In this document: positions 1 through 7,045 of the stretch, one piece after another | Numbering within the stretch: position 1 is the stretch's first letter | How the letters are laid out: each line of letters starts with the position of its first letter | Origin: Paraburkholderia sp. BCC1885 | GTDB taxonomy: Bacteria > Pseudomonadota > Gammaproteobacteria > Burkholderiales > Burkholderiaceae | Direction: 5' to 3' | DNA: 64,000 nucleotides | Assembly: GCF_900996235.1 (NCBI RefSeq) | Contig: NZ_CAAJGM010000133.1 | Span: forward strand, 1 to 64,000 | The notes under the pieces: generated by a model | The model's input: only the letters and a program-made list of their open reading frames with translations | What the model was told of the DNA's origin: nothing | Databases searched by the model: none | Position numbers and translations under genes: made by a program

Positions 1-2
1 AT

Positions 3-485
3 TGGGGGCGACGCAGGCGACTGAACAGTCAGTACGCTTCACCCTTGCTGATCGAGGCTGGGCTGCTCCTTTGCTTCGGGCTGATCGGCAGTCATCTGGC
101 GCTGTGGGAAGCCCTGTTCGTCCCAGCGACGGTCGTGCTTCTCTACTTCATCATGGGGCTGCAAAACGCGATGATCACGAAGCTCTCGGGCGCGGAAATC
201 CGTACCACCCACATGACCGGTATCGTGACGGATATCGGCATCGAGCTCGGCAAACTCTGCTACTGGAATTCCTCCAGGGGTGGGCCTGCAGAGCCGGTGG
301 TGCTGGCCAACCGGACGAAACTGAAACTGCACGGCACGATGCTGGTAATGTTCTTCGTCGGCGGCATCACCGGAGCGCTGGGATTCAAACACATCGGATA
401 CGCGGCCACCATTCCTCTCGCGGGACTGTTGATCGTGCCGCTGATTGACGACCTGCGCGACCAGATATACCGGCTTGACCGCTAG
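3..485 (+). CDS. YoaK/DUF1275 family membrane protein, 5' end outside window
   Basis: The reading frame is open from the first bases of the window to the stop at 485, so the N-terminus lies upstream; 160 residues are visible. The visible part has several hydrophobic segments: one near the start (LLIEAGLLLCFGLIGSHLA), a second around VLLYFIMGLQNAM, and a pair in the last third. The central stretch with GLQNAM, the HMTGIVTDIGIELG segment and the RTKLKLHG loop are typical of DUF1275 (YoaK-type) inner-membrane proteins, whose function is not established. The family is usually 220-250 residues, so about one third is missing. A TTG at 45 is not needed as a start because the frame continues upstream without a stop. 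Confidence 0.8.
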   Translation, partial: WGRRRRLNSQYASPLLIEAGLLLCFGLIGSHLALWEALFVPATVVLLYFIMGLQNAMITKLSGAEIRTTHMTGIVTDIGIELGKLCYWNSSRGGPAEPVVLANRTKLKLHGTMLVMFFVGGITGALGFKHIGYAATIPLAGLLIVPLIDDLRDQIYRLDR

Positions 486-549
486 TGCTACCGCTGAAGA
501 TCGCCGGATGGAGGAACCTGCATTGCGTCAACCCGGGCGGTCCCGCCCC

Positions 550-1019
550 ATGTTGAGAATCTTCTCGTTGAGCACTCGATCTCCGTCAGAAGAGGCGTTG
601 CCGCGCTCCTTGAAACCATCGAAGGGGTCGAGCTTGTCGGCGCAGCGGACGAGCCCGGCGTGGCATTGGCTGACTTCGCGGCAATGCATGCAGATTTCGC
701 CATTGTGGATCTGAGATTGACCGGTGGTAGACCAGAAATCATCGGTGGCCTTGAGCGAAACAGGCCGCTTGTCATCACGATAGTGCTGACCAGTTATTCG
801 GGCAAGGGATACCGGAAGGCCTGCATGCTGGCCGGAGCGAGCTATTACTTCGACAAGACGACGGAGTTCGATCTTGCCCTGAGCGTGATCAAGCGGATCG
901 CCGTCGAACATTCAGCGGGCGCCGCCGGGCAAACACGCACTGATCTCCTCTCACCTGAAGGGTGGTGGTCCGCTCGCGAAATCGCTACCAACTCCAGGAA
1001 TTGTACGCACATTGTATGA
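550..1019 (+). pseudogene. Single-domain response-regulator receiver protein, broken near the N-terminus
   Basis: The frame ending at 1019 encodes a CheY-like receiver domain. It reads LLVEHSISVRRGVAALLE, then FAIVDLRL with the presumed phospho-acceptor Asp, a VLTSYSG segment with the conserved Thr/Ser position, and YYFDKTTEF with the conserved Lys. There is no output domain; the tail after about residue 120 is unlike any family. The only plausible start, ATG at 550 (Met-Leu-Arg-Ile), is in a different frame: adding one base near 560 would join it to LLVEHS as in normal receivers (M-L-R-I-L-L-V-E). In the present sequence the receiver frame has no ATG, GTG or TTG before the GTG at 660, which lies inside the domain. 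One acidic-pocket residue is His instead of Asp/Glu. It is either a decayed gene or a sequence error. Confidence 0.6.
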
Positions 1020-1033
1020 TAATGAAATCATCA
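1017..1033. promoter_or_regulatory. Variant copy of the 17-bp TGATAAT...ATTATCA inverted repeat
   Basis: The sequence TGATAATGAAATCATCA differs at two positions from the two identical copies at 5108 and 9391. It overlaps the stop of the receiver gene and lies 114 bp before the GTG start of the next gene. A TACAAT at 1045-1050 could be a -10 element; the matching -35 (ATGAAA, 1022-1027, 17-bp spacing) would lie inside the repeat, so a bound protein would compete with RNA polymerase. The operator role is inference. Confidence 0.5.
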
Positions 1034-1147
1034 TTTGTTTACGCTACAATTAAACCTGAATGGCATCCATGGCCCGGTCCATCGATGCAAGGGGTGATCA
1101 GATCAGGCAAGGTGGATCGTTCACTGGCGCTTGGCAAGGAGGTTGAT

Positions 1148-1594
1148 GTGATCGACGCGAGTGTTGCCCTGCTGTCGCATGACTACACGCACCGGTTTTT
1201 GCGGGATGTGATGGGGATTCGTGGATTGATCGTGATCGGTGTTGGCAAGGCGGGCGAGCGCGGATTTCAGATGCTTTACCGCTTTTCGGACATTTGCGAT
1301 CGCCTGGAAGAGTGCGGGATCAATGTGATCTTCGTCTATCAGAAGGAATCGGCACGACACGTTCAGGATGCAACGTCGCGGTTCGGGGCCCGGTACAGGC
1401 AAAAGCCCTGTCTGTTTCTGGACGATGATGGCCAGTTCTTTCGCGGTCCACCCCATCCAAAGTCACTTCGCGTCGAGTATCTGGATCGGGTAATGCGGCG
1501 GCTCGCGACGGTCGAAATTCCGTTGCGGGATGAAACATGGGATCCGCTGCTGCGAAACTTCCTTGTCGAGGTCGTCGCGGGTTCCATGCACTGA
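1148..1594 (+). CDS. Hypothetical protein, possibly thioredoxin/AhpC-fold
   Basis: A GTG start at 1148 is preferred because AAGGAGG (1136-1142) sits five bases before it; the frame itself stays open further upstream. The 148-residue product has a segment GLIVIGVGKAGERGF followed by an amphipathic helix, then the strand INVIFVYQKE and later RYRQKPCLFLDDDGQFF. This strand-helix-strand order resembles the AhpC/TSA or thioredoxin fold, but no CxxC or peroxiredoxin TxxC motif is present, so redox activity is doubtful. It lies between the broken receiver gene and the HPr-like gene (57-bp gap), all on one strand. The function is unknown; the fold assignment is only a visual impression. Confidence 0.55.
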   Translation: MIDASVALLSHDYTHRFLRDVMGIRGLIVIGVGKAGERGFQMLYRFSDICDRLEECGINVIFVYQKESARHVQDATSRFGARYRQKPCLFLDDDGQFFRGPPHPKSLRVEYLDRVMRRLATVEIPLRDETWDPLLRNFLVEVVAGSMH

Positions 1595-1651
1595 GCGGGA
1601 CCGGGAGGGGATGTGTGACCCCGGGTCGCGATTACGCACAAGGGGAGCAGG

Positions 1652-1915
1652 GTGGTTGAGGCATTGATTAAGGTAGGCGGGCGGTGGGGCCTGCACGGGC
1701 AAGGGTCGGCAAGACTCGCGGTGAGTGCAGCCGGGTTTGCCAGCGACATCGTCTGCATGGCGAACGGTCGGTCCGTCAACGCAAAGGACGTCATGTCGGT
1801 CATGTCGCTGCGGGCAAGACCGGACACGCTCGTGCGCATCCTCGCAACTGGGCCCGACGAAATTGCGGCGCTTGAAGCGCTTTCGGCCCTCCTGCGCACA
1901 CAGGAATCCTTCTGA
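1652..1915 (+). CDS. Atypical HPr-family phosphocarrier protein
   Basis: The 87-residue protein has the length and layout of HPr, the phosphocarrier of the PTS. His15 is in place (WGLH15), the central VNAK segment is recognisable, and the C-terminal half (ATGPDEIAALEALSALL) fits the family. Two functional positions differ. The usual His-Ala-Arg active-site tripeptide is His-Gly-Gln, so Arg17, which stabilises phospho-His, is gone. Position 46, the regulatory Ser in many HPr proteins, is Asp. No Enzyme I or EII gene is nearby. The GTG start at 1652 follows a purine-rich AGGGGAGCAGGG. It may act as a regulatory rather than sugar-transport HPr; this is inference. Confidence 0.75.
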   Translation: MVEALIKVGGRWGLHGQGSARLAVSAAGFASDIVCMANGRSVNAKDVMSVMSLRARPDTLVRILATGPDEIAALEALSALLRTQESF

Positions 1916-1976
1916 TCTGACGGATGCAAGACCTCACGCACCCGAAAACCGGCCGCGCAACGACCCACGTTCGATC

Positions 1977-2740
1977 ATGCCCAGGAAAAGAAAGAGAAAT
2001 CTGAACAGGCCGCTGGTCATCCAGAACGAGCAGGTTGTCTCACTGTACTTTGACGCGCGCGGAGTCCAGAGCACGATGTTGCGGCGCGATCCCTGCGCCC
2101 TTGCGCTGGGCTATACGCGGACCATGATGGGTTTCCTGCTGTTCAGACCGTCCCCGCGCCGCATTTCGATGATCGGTCTGGGTGGCGGCTCACTGGCGAA
2201 ATACTGCTATCGCCACTTGCCCGACACCACCATTACTGCGGTCGAAATCAATCCGGAGGTGATCGCGCTGCGCGACCAGTTTCACGTGCCGCGCGATGAT
2301 GAACGTTTCAGGGTGGTTTGCGCAGATGGTGCGCAGTACGTCACCGTTCCGGACCACCGACCCGATGTGCTGCTGGTCGATGGCTTTAACGCCGAGGGCC
2401 TGCCTCCCGAGCTAGGCAGCCAGACGTTCTACGAGGCTTGCCGCCGCCGGTTGAGCGATGACGGGGTGCTGGTGGTCAACCTTGTGACGGACGAGCCGGA
2501 TTTCCATCGTTACCTACGCTGCTCAGGGACGTTTTCGCGGGTGCAGTGACCCTGGCGCCGTCCGAAGGTAGCGATCACAACATCACTGTTTTCGCATGGA
2601 AAGGAACGGACGGACTGCCGTCCTTTGCGGCCATGCTTGACCGGGCGGGCGCGCTCGCCCCGAGACACACGGTGAATCTTCATGCGACGGCCACGCGCAT
2701 CGAGTACGGCAAGAAATTTAACTGGAACCGATATGGCTAG
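1977..2740 (+). pseudogene. Spermidine-synthase-fold protein, frameshifted copy
   Basis: From ATG 1977 the frame encodes a PABS-type methyltransferase-like fold (MIGLGGGSLAKYCY binding loop, AVEINPEV acidic strand end, VCADGAQYV, DVLLVDGF). It runs into a stop at 2547-2549. The remaining C-terminus (TVFAWKG...) continues in another frame to 2740. Comparison with the intact paralogue at 4080-4895 places the break near 2516-2520: one missing base there would restore an uninterrupted protein of about 254 residues. The two copies share most of the core, including the LALGYTRTMMGFLL segment. The final Asp-rich polyamine motif of true SpeE is absent (VDGF instead of an Asp-Ser/Thr-x-Asp-Pro type site). 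Probably inactive unless the shift is a sequence error. Confidence 0.75.
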
Positions 2741-2834
2741 GCCTGATTGGTAGAAACCGTCTGCCGCGGGGCACGGGGCGCGATCCCTACACCTGCGCAG
2801 ACTATCTGGGTGAGCGCACTCTTGAGGTAGGAAG

Positions 2835-3062
2835 ATGACAACCGAACGCGACAATCCCGGCCGCACCTTGACACTTGCGGCCGTTTGGGCACTTGAACGT
2901 CTGGCGCAACAGCGATATGGCCGCGACGCCCCCGCTCTGAACTGGTCGGTCGCGCAGGAATTGCGTAATGCAGGGTTTGTTTCCTCACCGGCAAACTGGA
3001 GGGGCGCCGTGTCAATTACCCGGGCTGGCCAGAACTACCTGCGTGCCAGAGTGGAGCTTTAG
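2835..3062 (+). CDS. Small hypothetical protein
   Basis: A 75-residue basic protein starting at ATG 2835, with a fair Shine-Dalgarno (AGGTAGGAAG) directly upstream. The composition, two predicted helices and a C-terminal strand-turn (WRGAVSITRAGQNYL) are compatible with a small winged-helix-like domain, but no family is recognised. It stands alone after the frameshifted spermidine-synthase-like gene. Confidence 0.5.
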   Translation: MTTERDNPGRTLTLAAVWALERLAQQRYGRDAPALNWSVAQELRNAGFVSSPANWRGAVSITRAGQNYLRARVEL

Positions 3063-3169
3063 GACGCCGGCCGCGCGTTGCGTTTTGTCGGCTCTGCGAC
3101 GGCCCAGCGGCTGACCACAGGCAAACGCACGAGAATCGCCCCCGAACGAATGCTTCTGGCACCGCGAAA

Positions 3170-3198
3170 ATGACTGCGGTCGCGTGGTGTATTATAAT
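3170..3198 (+). promoter_or_regulatory. Sigma-70-type promoter of the ribbon-helix-helix gene
   Basis: ATGACT at 3170-3175 and a perfect TATAAT at 3193-3198 are separated by 17 bp. They lie 33 bp before the ATG at 3231 in an unusually AT-rich patch. The -10 match is strong and the -35 matches four of six positions. Confidence 0.6.
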
Positions 3199-3230
3199 TA
3201 CATTAACATACTTGGACATCGCACCCCGTC

Positions 3231-3428
3231 ATGGAAACGAAAAGCGCTCGACTCACGATTTTAATCGATCCTGTGAAGAAGGAAGCGTTCGAAAAACTGT
3301 GCGCAGCGCAGGACCTGACGCCTTCACAGGTGGTGCGGCAACTGATTCGCGAATACCTTGAGCATCACGGCGTCACCTACAAGACAAAGAGCACCGTCGG
3401 TGCGCGCCCACGTCGAAACACTGCTTGA
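3231..3428 (+). CDS. Ribbon-helix-helix (CopG/ParD-like) DNA-binding protein
   Basis: The 65-residue product begins METKSARLTILIDPVKKEAF, a short basic N-terminal strand followed by two helices (AFEKLCAAQDL and PSQVVRQLIREYLEHHG). This is the ribbon-helix-helix plan, in which the strand of a dimer enters the DNA major groove. The LTPSQVVRQLIREYL part is the best match. The tail is basic and probably disordered. No toxin gene partners it, as would be expected for a ParD-type antitoxin, so a stand-alone repressor is more likely. It has its own promoter with TATAAT. Confidence 0.7.
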   Translation: METKSARLTILIDPVKKEAFEKLCAAQDLTPSQVVRQLIREYLEHHGVTYKTKSTVGARPRRNTA

Positions 3429-3548
3429 GCTACGCCTGCGCCAGGCCAGCGATGTGATCTCGCGCAGGCACCGCGCTGGCTCCTGGTTCCGGGGCACCGC
3501 AGGTCTCTCCGGGCAGCGCGCATCGGTAAGATAGCGCGATGTGAGAAC

Positions 3549-3953
3549 GTGGCGATGTCCGGCGGTCGCGGACGCAACGATATGACAGGCCGCAGGATGC
3601 ACCGACTTGAGACGAATGCAGAACTGCTGTGCTTTCTCACGTTCTCCGAGATATTTGCATTTCGCACCACCGGAGCGTGGCTGCAGCCCGATCATCTTGT
3701 TGAAAGCACGAGGATCTGGCTGAGTTGTCACGATCATCATGCCGACTGGCGCCTGCGGGTTCACTTGAGCCGAATGGCCGCAGATCTCGCGCAGCAACTC
3801 GTGAAGGCCGGCGACATCGTGCGCGGCCAGCCGGACGCCTCCTGGTTCTTTACCCGCGACATGCAGATCAACTTCGCATCACCGCGGGTGATCGTCGTCT
3901 ACGCCCGATGCGTGGCTACCCTGAGCCGGGACATTAGCGGCGGTGCGGTATAG
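3549..3953 (+). CDS. Hypothetical protein
   Basis: The frame encodes up to 134 residues from GTG 3549; ATG 3555 or ATG 3582 are also possible and no ribosome site decides between them. The protein is soluble, with no signal peptide or recognised domain; a helix-rich centre (VHLSRMAADLAQQLVKAGDIV) is followed by a strand-like end (ASPRVIVVYARCV). Codon use matches the neighbourhood and the frame has no competitor of similar quality, which supports it as real. Function unknown. Confidence 0.45.
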   Translation: MAMSGGRGRNDMTGRRMHRLETNAELLCFLTFSEIFAFRTTGAWLQPDHLVESTRIWLSCHDHHADWRLRVHLSRMAADLAQQLVKAGDIVRGQPDASWFFTRDMQINFASPRVIVVYARCVATLSRDISGGAV

Positions 3954-4079
3954 CCCCGGCATTCAGCGCGCCACCTATGCTGCCTGGACCATCCCGGTTT
4001 CCGGCACCTCGAATGTCATGTCTTCCGCGGCCCCCTTCATGAGGGGCTGTATCGACCGTCGCGCGAGCCTGCCGTTTCG

Positions 4080-4895
4080 TCAGCCGGTCAGTTTCTGCCT
4101 GAATGTCCAGTCCGAAGCGAACCCCACGCCTTGCTTCAAACGGCGCGCGGTCCTGCGCAGGTTGAGGGGATGTGTTCTGGCTAGGACGCGTGCACGCGCG
4201 AGGAGCTTATCCCGGGAGGGAAGTCCCGGTGCGCCCTTCCAGACAAACAATGTGTAGTTGCAACTGTCCTCGGCCATGAAAATGGAAAGCGACTCGCCGA
4301 ACACCGAACGCGCCTCTTCCAGGTAGTATGGAGTATGAGGATCATCGTCGACGAAATTGGCGACCAGCACGCCACCGTCGGCAAGCCGCGCATGGCAAGC
4401 CGAGTAAAAGGCGGCGTTGCCCAGCTGTCCGGGCATACCCCGCGCCAGAAAGCCATCGACCAGAATCACGTCCGGGCGCGCATCGTGGCTTTTGACGTAT
4501 TCCGCCCCGTCCGCACAGATTACTTCGAGTCGCTCATCATCGGGCGGAATGTGAAATGTATCGCGCAACGCGATCACCCCGGGATCGATCTCGATGGCCA
4601 CTATCCTTGTGTCCGGAAGATGCCTGTAGCAGTACTTGACCAGCGATCCGCCGCCTAAACCGATCATGGAAATTCTGATGGGCGCTGGCTGCAGCAGCAG
4701 GAATCCCATCATGGTCCGGGTGTAGCCGAGCGCCAGTCTGTCAGGGTCGCGTCGGGACATGAAACTCTGTGTGGCCAGCAGATCGAAGTGCAGCGAAAGC
4801 GCGTGTTCGGTTTCCAGCACCACGGGCGCACCATCTGCGGATGGCGCGGCAAGAAACTTCATATAGGCGTCGAACGACGCGTGAGAGTGATCCAT
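4080..4895 (-). CDS. Spermidine-synthase-fold (PABS-like) protein, intact copy
   Basis: A 271-residue protein of the spermidine synthase / class I SAM-binding fold. Visible motifs in order are the LALGYTRTMMGFLL lead-in, MIGLGGGSLVKYCY (glycine-rich nucleoside loop), IEIDPGVIALR (acidic residue for the ribose), VICADGAEYV, and DVILVDGF. True spermidine synthases carry an Asp in the segment after the fifth strand that activates the amine; here the site reads VDGFLARG, so polyamine synthesis is unlikely and the substrate is unknown. It is the intact relative of the frameshifted gene at 1977-2740 and points in the opposite direction. The 593-bp region upstream holds a copy of the shared inverted repeat at 5108. 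Confidence 0.8.
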   Translation of the reverse strand: MDHSHASFDAYMKFLAAPSADGAPVVLETEHALSLHFDLLATQSFMSRRDPDRLALGYTRTMMGFLLLQPAPIRISMIGLGGGSLVKYCYRHLPDTRIVAIEIDPGVIALRDTFHIPPDDERLEVICADGAEYVKSHDARPDVILVDGFLARGMPGQLGNAAFYSACHARLADGGVLVANFVDDDPHTPYYLEEARSVFGESLSIFMAEDSCNYTLFVWKGAPGLPSRDKLLARARVLARTHPLNLRRTARRLKQGVGFASDWTFRQKLTG

Positions 4896-5488
4896 GCTGC
4901 GTTCTGAATGACGTTCCTGTCAGGGTCTTCCGCCCACCGGCCACACTGCAATCGCGACCGCCCCTTCGGGCCGAGCGGCGGCCCGCATCCGCCCTCCGGC
5001 GCCAGTCAGGGAGGGCAGCCGCGTCTTGCCGCCAGGGCCATCGACCTGCGACAGCGCGGCTAGCGCTCTGGGGCATGCACCTACCCTTGCTGATAAACAG
5101 CATGGGATGATAATGATATTATCATAGAGTGCGCTCATCGTCCGTCTGGCATCCAGGTTCGGCCGGGTCACGGTGTTGATCCATCCAGCACCCCGCGCAA
5201 CCGTTGTAAACGCATCCTCATCAATGTCCGCATGCTGCTGGCGGGTTCGTCAGCAGCCGGGCAGGGTATGCGGGAGATGGTACCTGGGTGGTACGGTAAC
5301 GAATCCAGAAGCCTGTGACCGATCGTGCTGCAGCCGGCGGGAAAAGCATTAGCGATATGCCGACGGCGCACGTGGCGGCTGGAGTTGCCGTTCATCGCAG
5401 GTTGCAAAGCTGATATGAGACTCGCTCACTCCGGGACGTCCATCCCGCTGGCGGCGAGATTCCTTCCACATTCTGACCGGTGTTATTC
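4896..5488. other. Gene-free divergent region
   Basis: About 590 bp between the minus-strand spermidine-synthase-like gene and the plus-strand fabH-like gene. Short frames here have poor coding character. The recognisable element is the inverted repeat at 5108-5124. Confidence 0.5.
5108..5124. promoter_or_regulatory. 17-bp inverted repeat TGATAATGATATTATCA, copy 1
   Basis: Seven-base arms TGATAAT/ATTATCA around a 3-bp centre. The same 17 bases recur exactly at 9391-9407, next to the malic enzyme start, and as a variant at 1017. Here it lies in the divergent region, 213 bp from the spermidine-synthase-like start and 365 bp before the fabH-like start. The size and symmetry suit a dimeric repressor; the partner is unknown. 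Confidence 0.6.
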
Positions 5489-6466
5489 ATGTCATTTGCA
5501 CGGATTGTCGGAACAGGCAGTTTTCTGCCTTCGAACGTCATTTCCAACGCGGACATGGTGTCGCAGCTTGCCAGCAGGGGCATCGAAACGAGCGACGACT
5601 GGATCTATTCACGCAGCGGCATCCAGTCCCGACGGTTCGCTGACCGTCAATCGCAAACGAGCGATCTTGCCGTAGCGGCCGCGTCGCGGGCCCTGTCTGC
5701 GGCAGAAATCAAAGCGGATGCCATCGATCTGATCATAGTAGCCACCACCACACCCGATGCAATCTTTCCGAGCACAGCTTGCCTCGTCCAGCGGAAACTC
5801 GGAATGCGAAACCGCTGCGCAGCCTTCGACATTCAGGCGGTGTGCGGTGGGTTCATCTATGCACTGACGGTTGCCGACGCGCTGATACGGGGCACATCGG
5901 TCAGGACGGCACTCGTCATCGGAGCGGAGACGTTCTCGAGACTTCTTGATTTCGAGGATCGCAGTACCTGTGTCCTGTTTGGCGATGGCGCAGGCGCCGT
6001 GGTTTTGAGATCATCAGGTGAGCCGGGGATACTTGGCGCGGCCTTGCATGCCGACGGACACTACTCGGAAATCCTCAAGGTGTCGGGCAGCATTGCAGGT
6101 GGAACTGTTTTGGGTGATCCGTTTGTGCGGATGGACGGGCCGGCCGTGTTCAAGCTGGCGGTCAGTGCGCTCCAGGAGGTGAGCGAGGAAGTCGCGGCGC
6201 AGTGTGGATTGGCGATGTCAGACTTCACCTGGGTCGTGCCTCATCAGGCAAACATCCGCATCATGGAAGCCACCGCACGCAAACTGGGTATCCCGCTCGA
6301 TCGTCTGGTCGCTACTGTCCGTGAGCACGGCAACACGTCTGCCGCGTCGATCCCCCTCGCGATCGATCAGGCGTACCGGGACGGTCGGATCTGTCGCGGT
6401 GACAAGGTGTTAATGCATGCCGTGGGTGCTGGCGTGACATGGGGTGCTTTGGCAATGCAAGCGTAG
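5489..6466 (+). CDS. fabH: Beta-ketoacyl-ACP synthase III (KAS III) paralogue
   Basis: The 325-residue protein catalyses, in known FabH enzymes, the first condensation of fatty acid synthesis between acetyl-CoA and malonyl-ACP. The triad is complete: Cys119 in AVCGGF, His252 in PHQAN and Asn282 in EHGNTSAAS. The length is that of FabH. ATG 5489 is chosen over the in-frame GTG 5480 because [14 protein letters not shown] matches the usual N-terminus. It is outside any fab operon (no plsX, fabD or acpP beside it), so this is a second copy rather than the housekeeping gene. Acyl preference cannot be read from the sequence. A role in starting a special acyl chain is inference. Confidence 0.85.
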   Translation: MSFARIVGTGSFLPSNVISNADMVSQLASRGIETSDDWIYSRSGIQSRRFADRQSQTSDLAVAAASRALSAAEIKADAIDLIIVATTTPDAIFPSTACLVQRKLGMRNRCAAFDIQAVCGGFIYALTVADALIRGTSVRTALVIGAETFSRLLDFEDRSTCVLFGDGAGAVVLRSSGEPGILGAALHADGHYSEILKVSGSIAGGTVLGDPFVRMDGPAVFKLAVSALQEVSEEVAAQCGLAMSDFTWVVPHQANIRIMEATARKLGIPLDRLVATVREHGNTSAASIPLAIDQAYRDGRICRGDKVLMHAVGAGVTWGALAMQA

Positions 6467-6594
6467 GGGGATCGCATGGGGAAGCCTGCTTCCATAGTTG
6501 TTCCATGTTATGGGAGCAGGGCACCGCACCCTGTGTCTGCGGAGCTCCTGATTGCTACAGGCAGTAGGCGACACTTAGGTGCTTCAGTTCTGCG

Positions 6595-6861
6595 TTAAAG
6601 ATCAGCGGCCGAGAGCGTTATCCGTTCGCCAGTGCCCGGAAGCGCTTTCTGCTCTATGGCATGCAGCAACTGGCGCTTGCCAAGTTCGAAGGCGAGCAGC
6701 AACTGTTTCGTGGTCCTGTTCGCAGCACCGAGTTTTTCGCAGACCGTTTCGGACGGTAGCGCAAAGGCGCAGTATCCCCAGCCGACGCCGTATGCCGAAA
6801 ACCAGACGGTCGAGTCGGCGGAGAAAATTGGTGCCGTGAGGTTCGTACTGGGCTGATCCAT
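6595..6861 (-). CDS. DUF1488-like small protein
   Basis: An 88-residue protein. ATG at 6861 is preferred over the longer frame because AGGAAG lies just upstream. The N-terminal strand pattern (FSADSTVWFSAYGVGWGYCAFALPSETV) and the C-terminal helix ending ITLSAADL are like DUF1488 proteins, common accessory genes in this bacterial group with no known function. It lies downstream of maeB on the same strand (184-bp gap) and converges with the fabH-like gene. Confidence 0.55.
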   Translation of the reverse strand: MDQPSTNLTAPIFSADSTVWFSAYGVGWGYCAFALPSETVCEKLGAANRTTKQLLLAFELGKRQLLHAIEQKALPGTGERITLSAADL

Positions 6862-7045
6862 GGTTGATACCTTCCTGTCCGATTGGCGTGGTTTGAAGAG
6901 TTCTTGCACAGCGACTTTCCGAAACCGGTGTGGCGGCGATCGTGACGTGCCTCACACGGTGGGCTGCACCATTTCATTGCGTACCAGGCAAGATTAACGC
7001 CGAAACGTGCTGGCCGTCAGTGCTTGCCTGGGATAGTGAAAAACA

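Noticed and set aside
5108..5124. Fur box reading of the TGATAATGATATTATCA repeat
   Set aside because: It resembles GATAATGATAATCATTATC, but lacks the third hexamer and has a different arm spacing, and no iron genes lie beside the copies. Kept only as an unknown operator.
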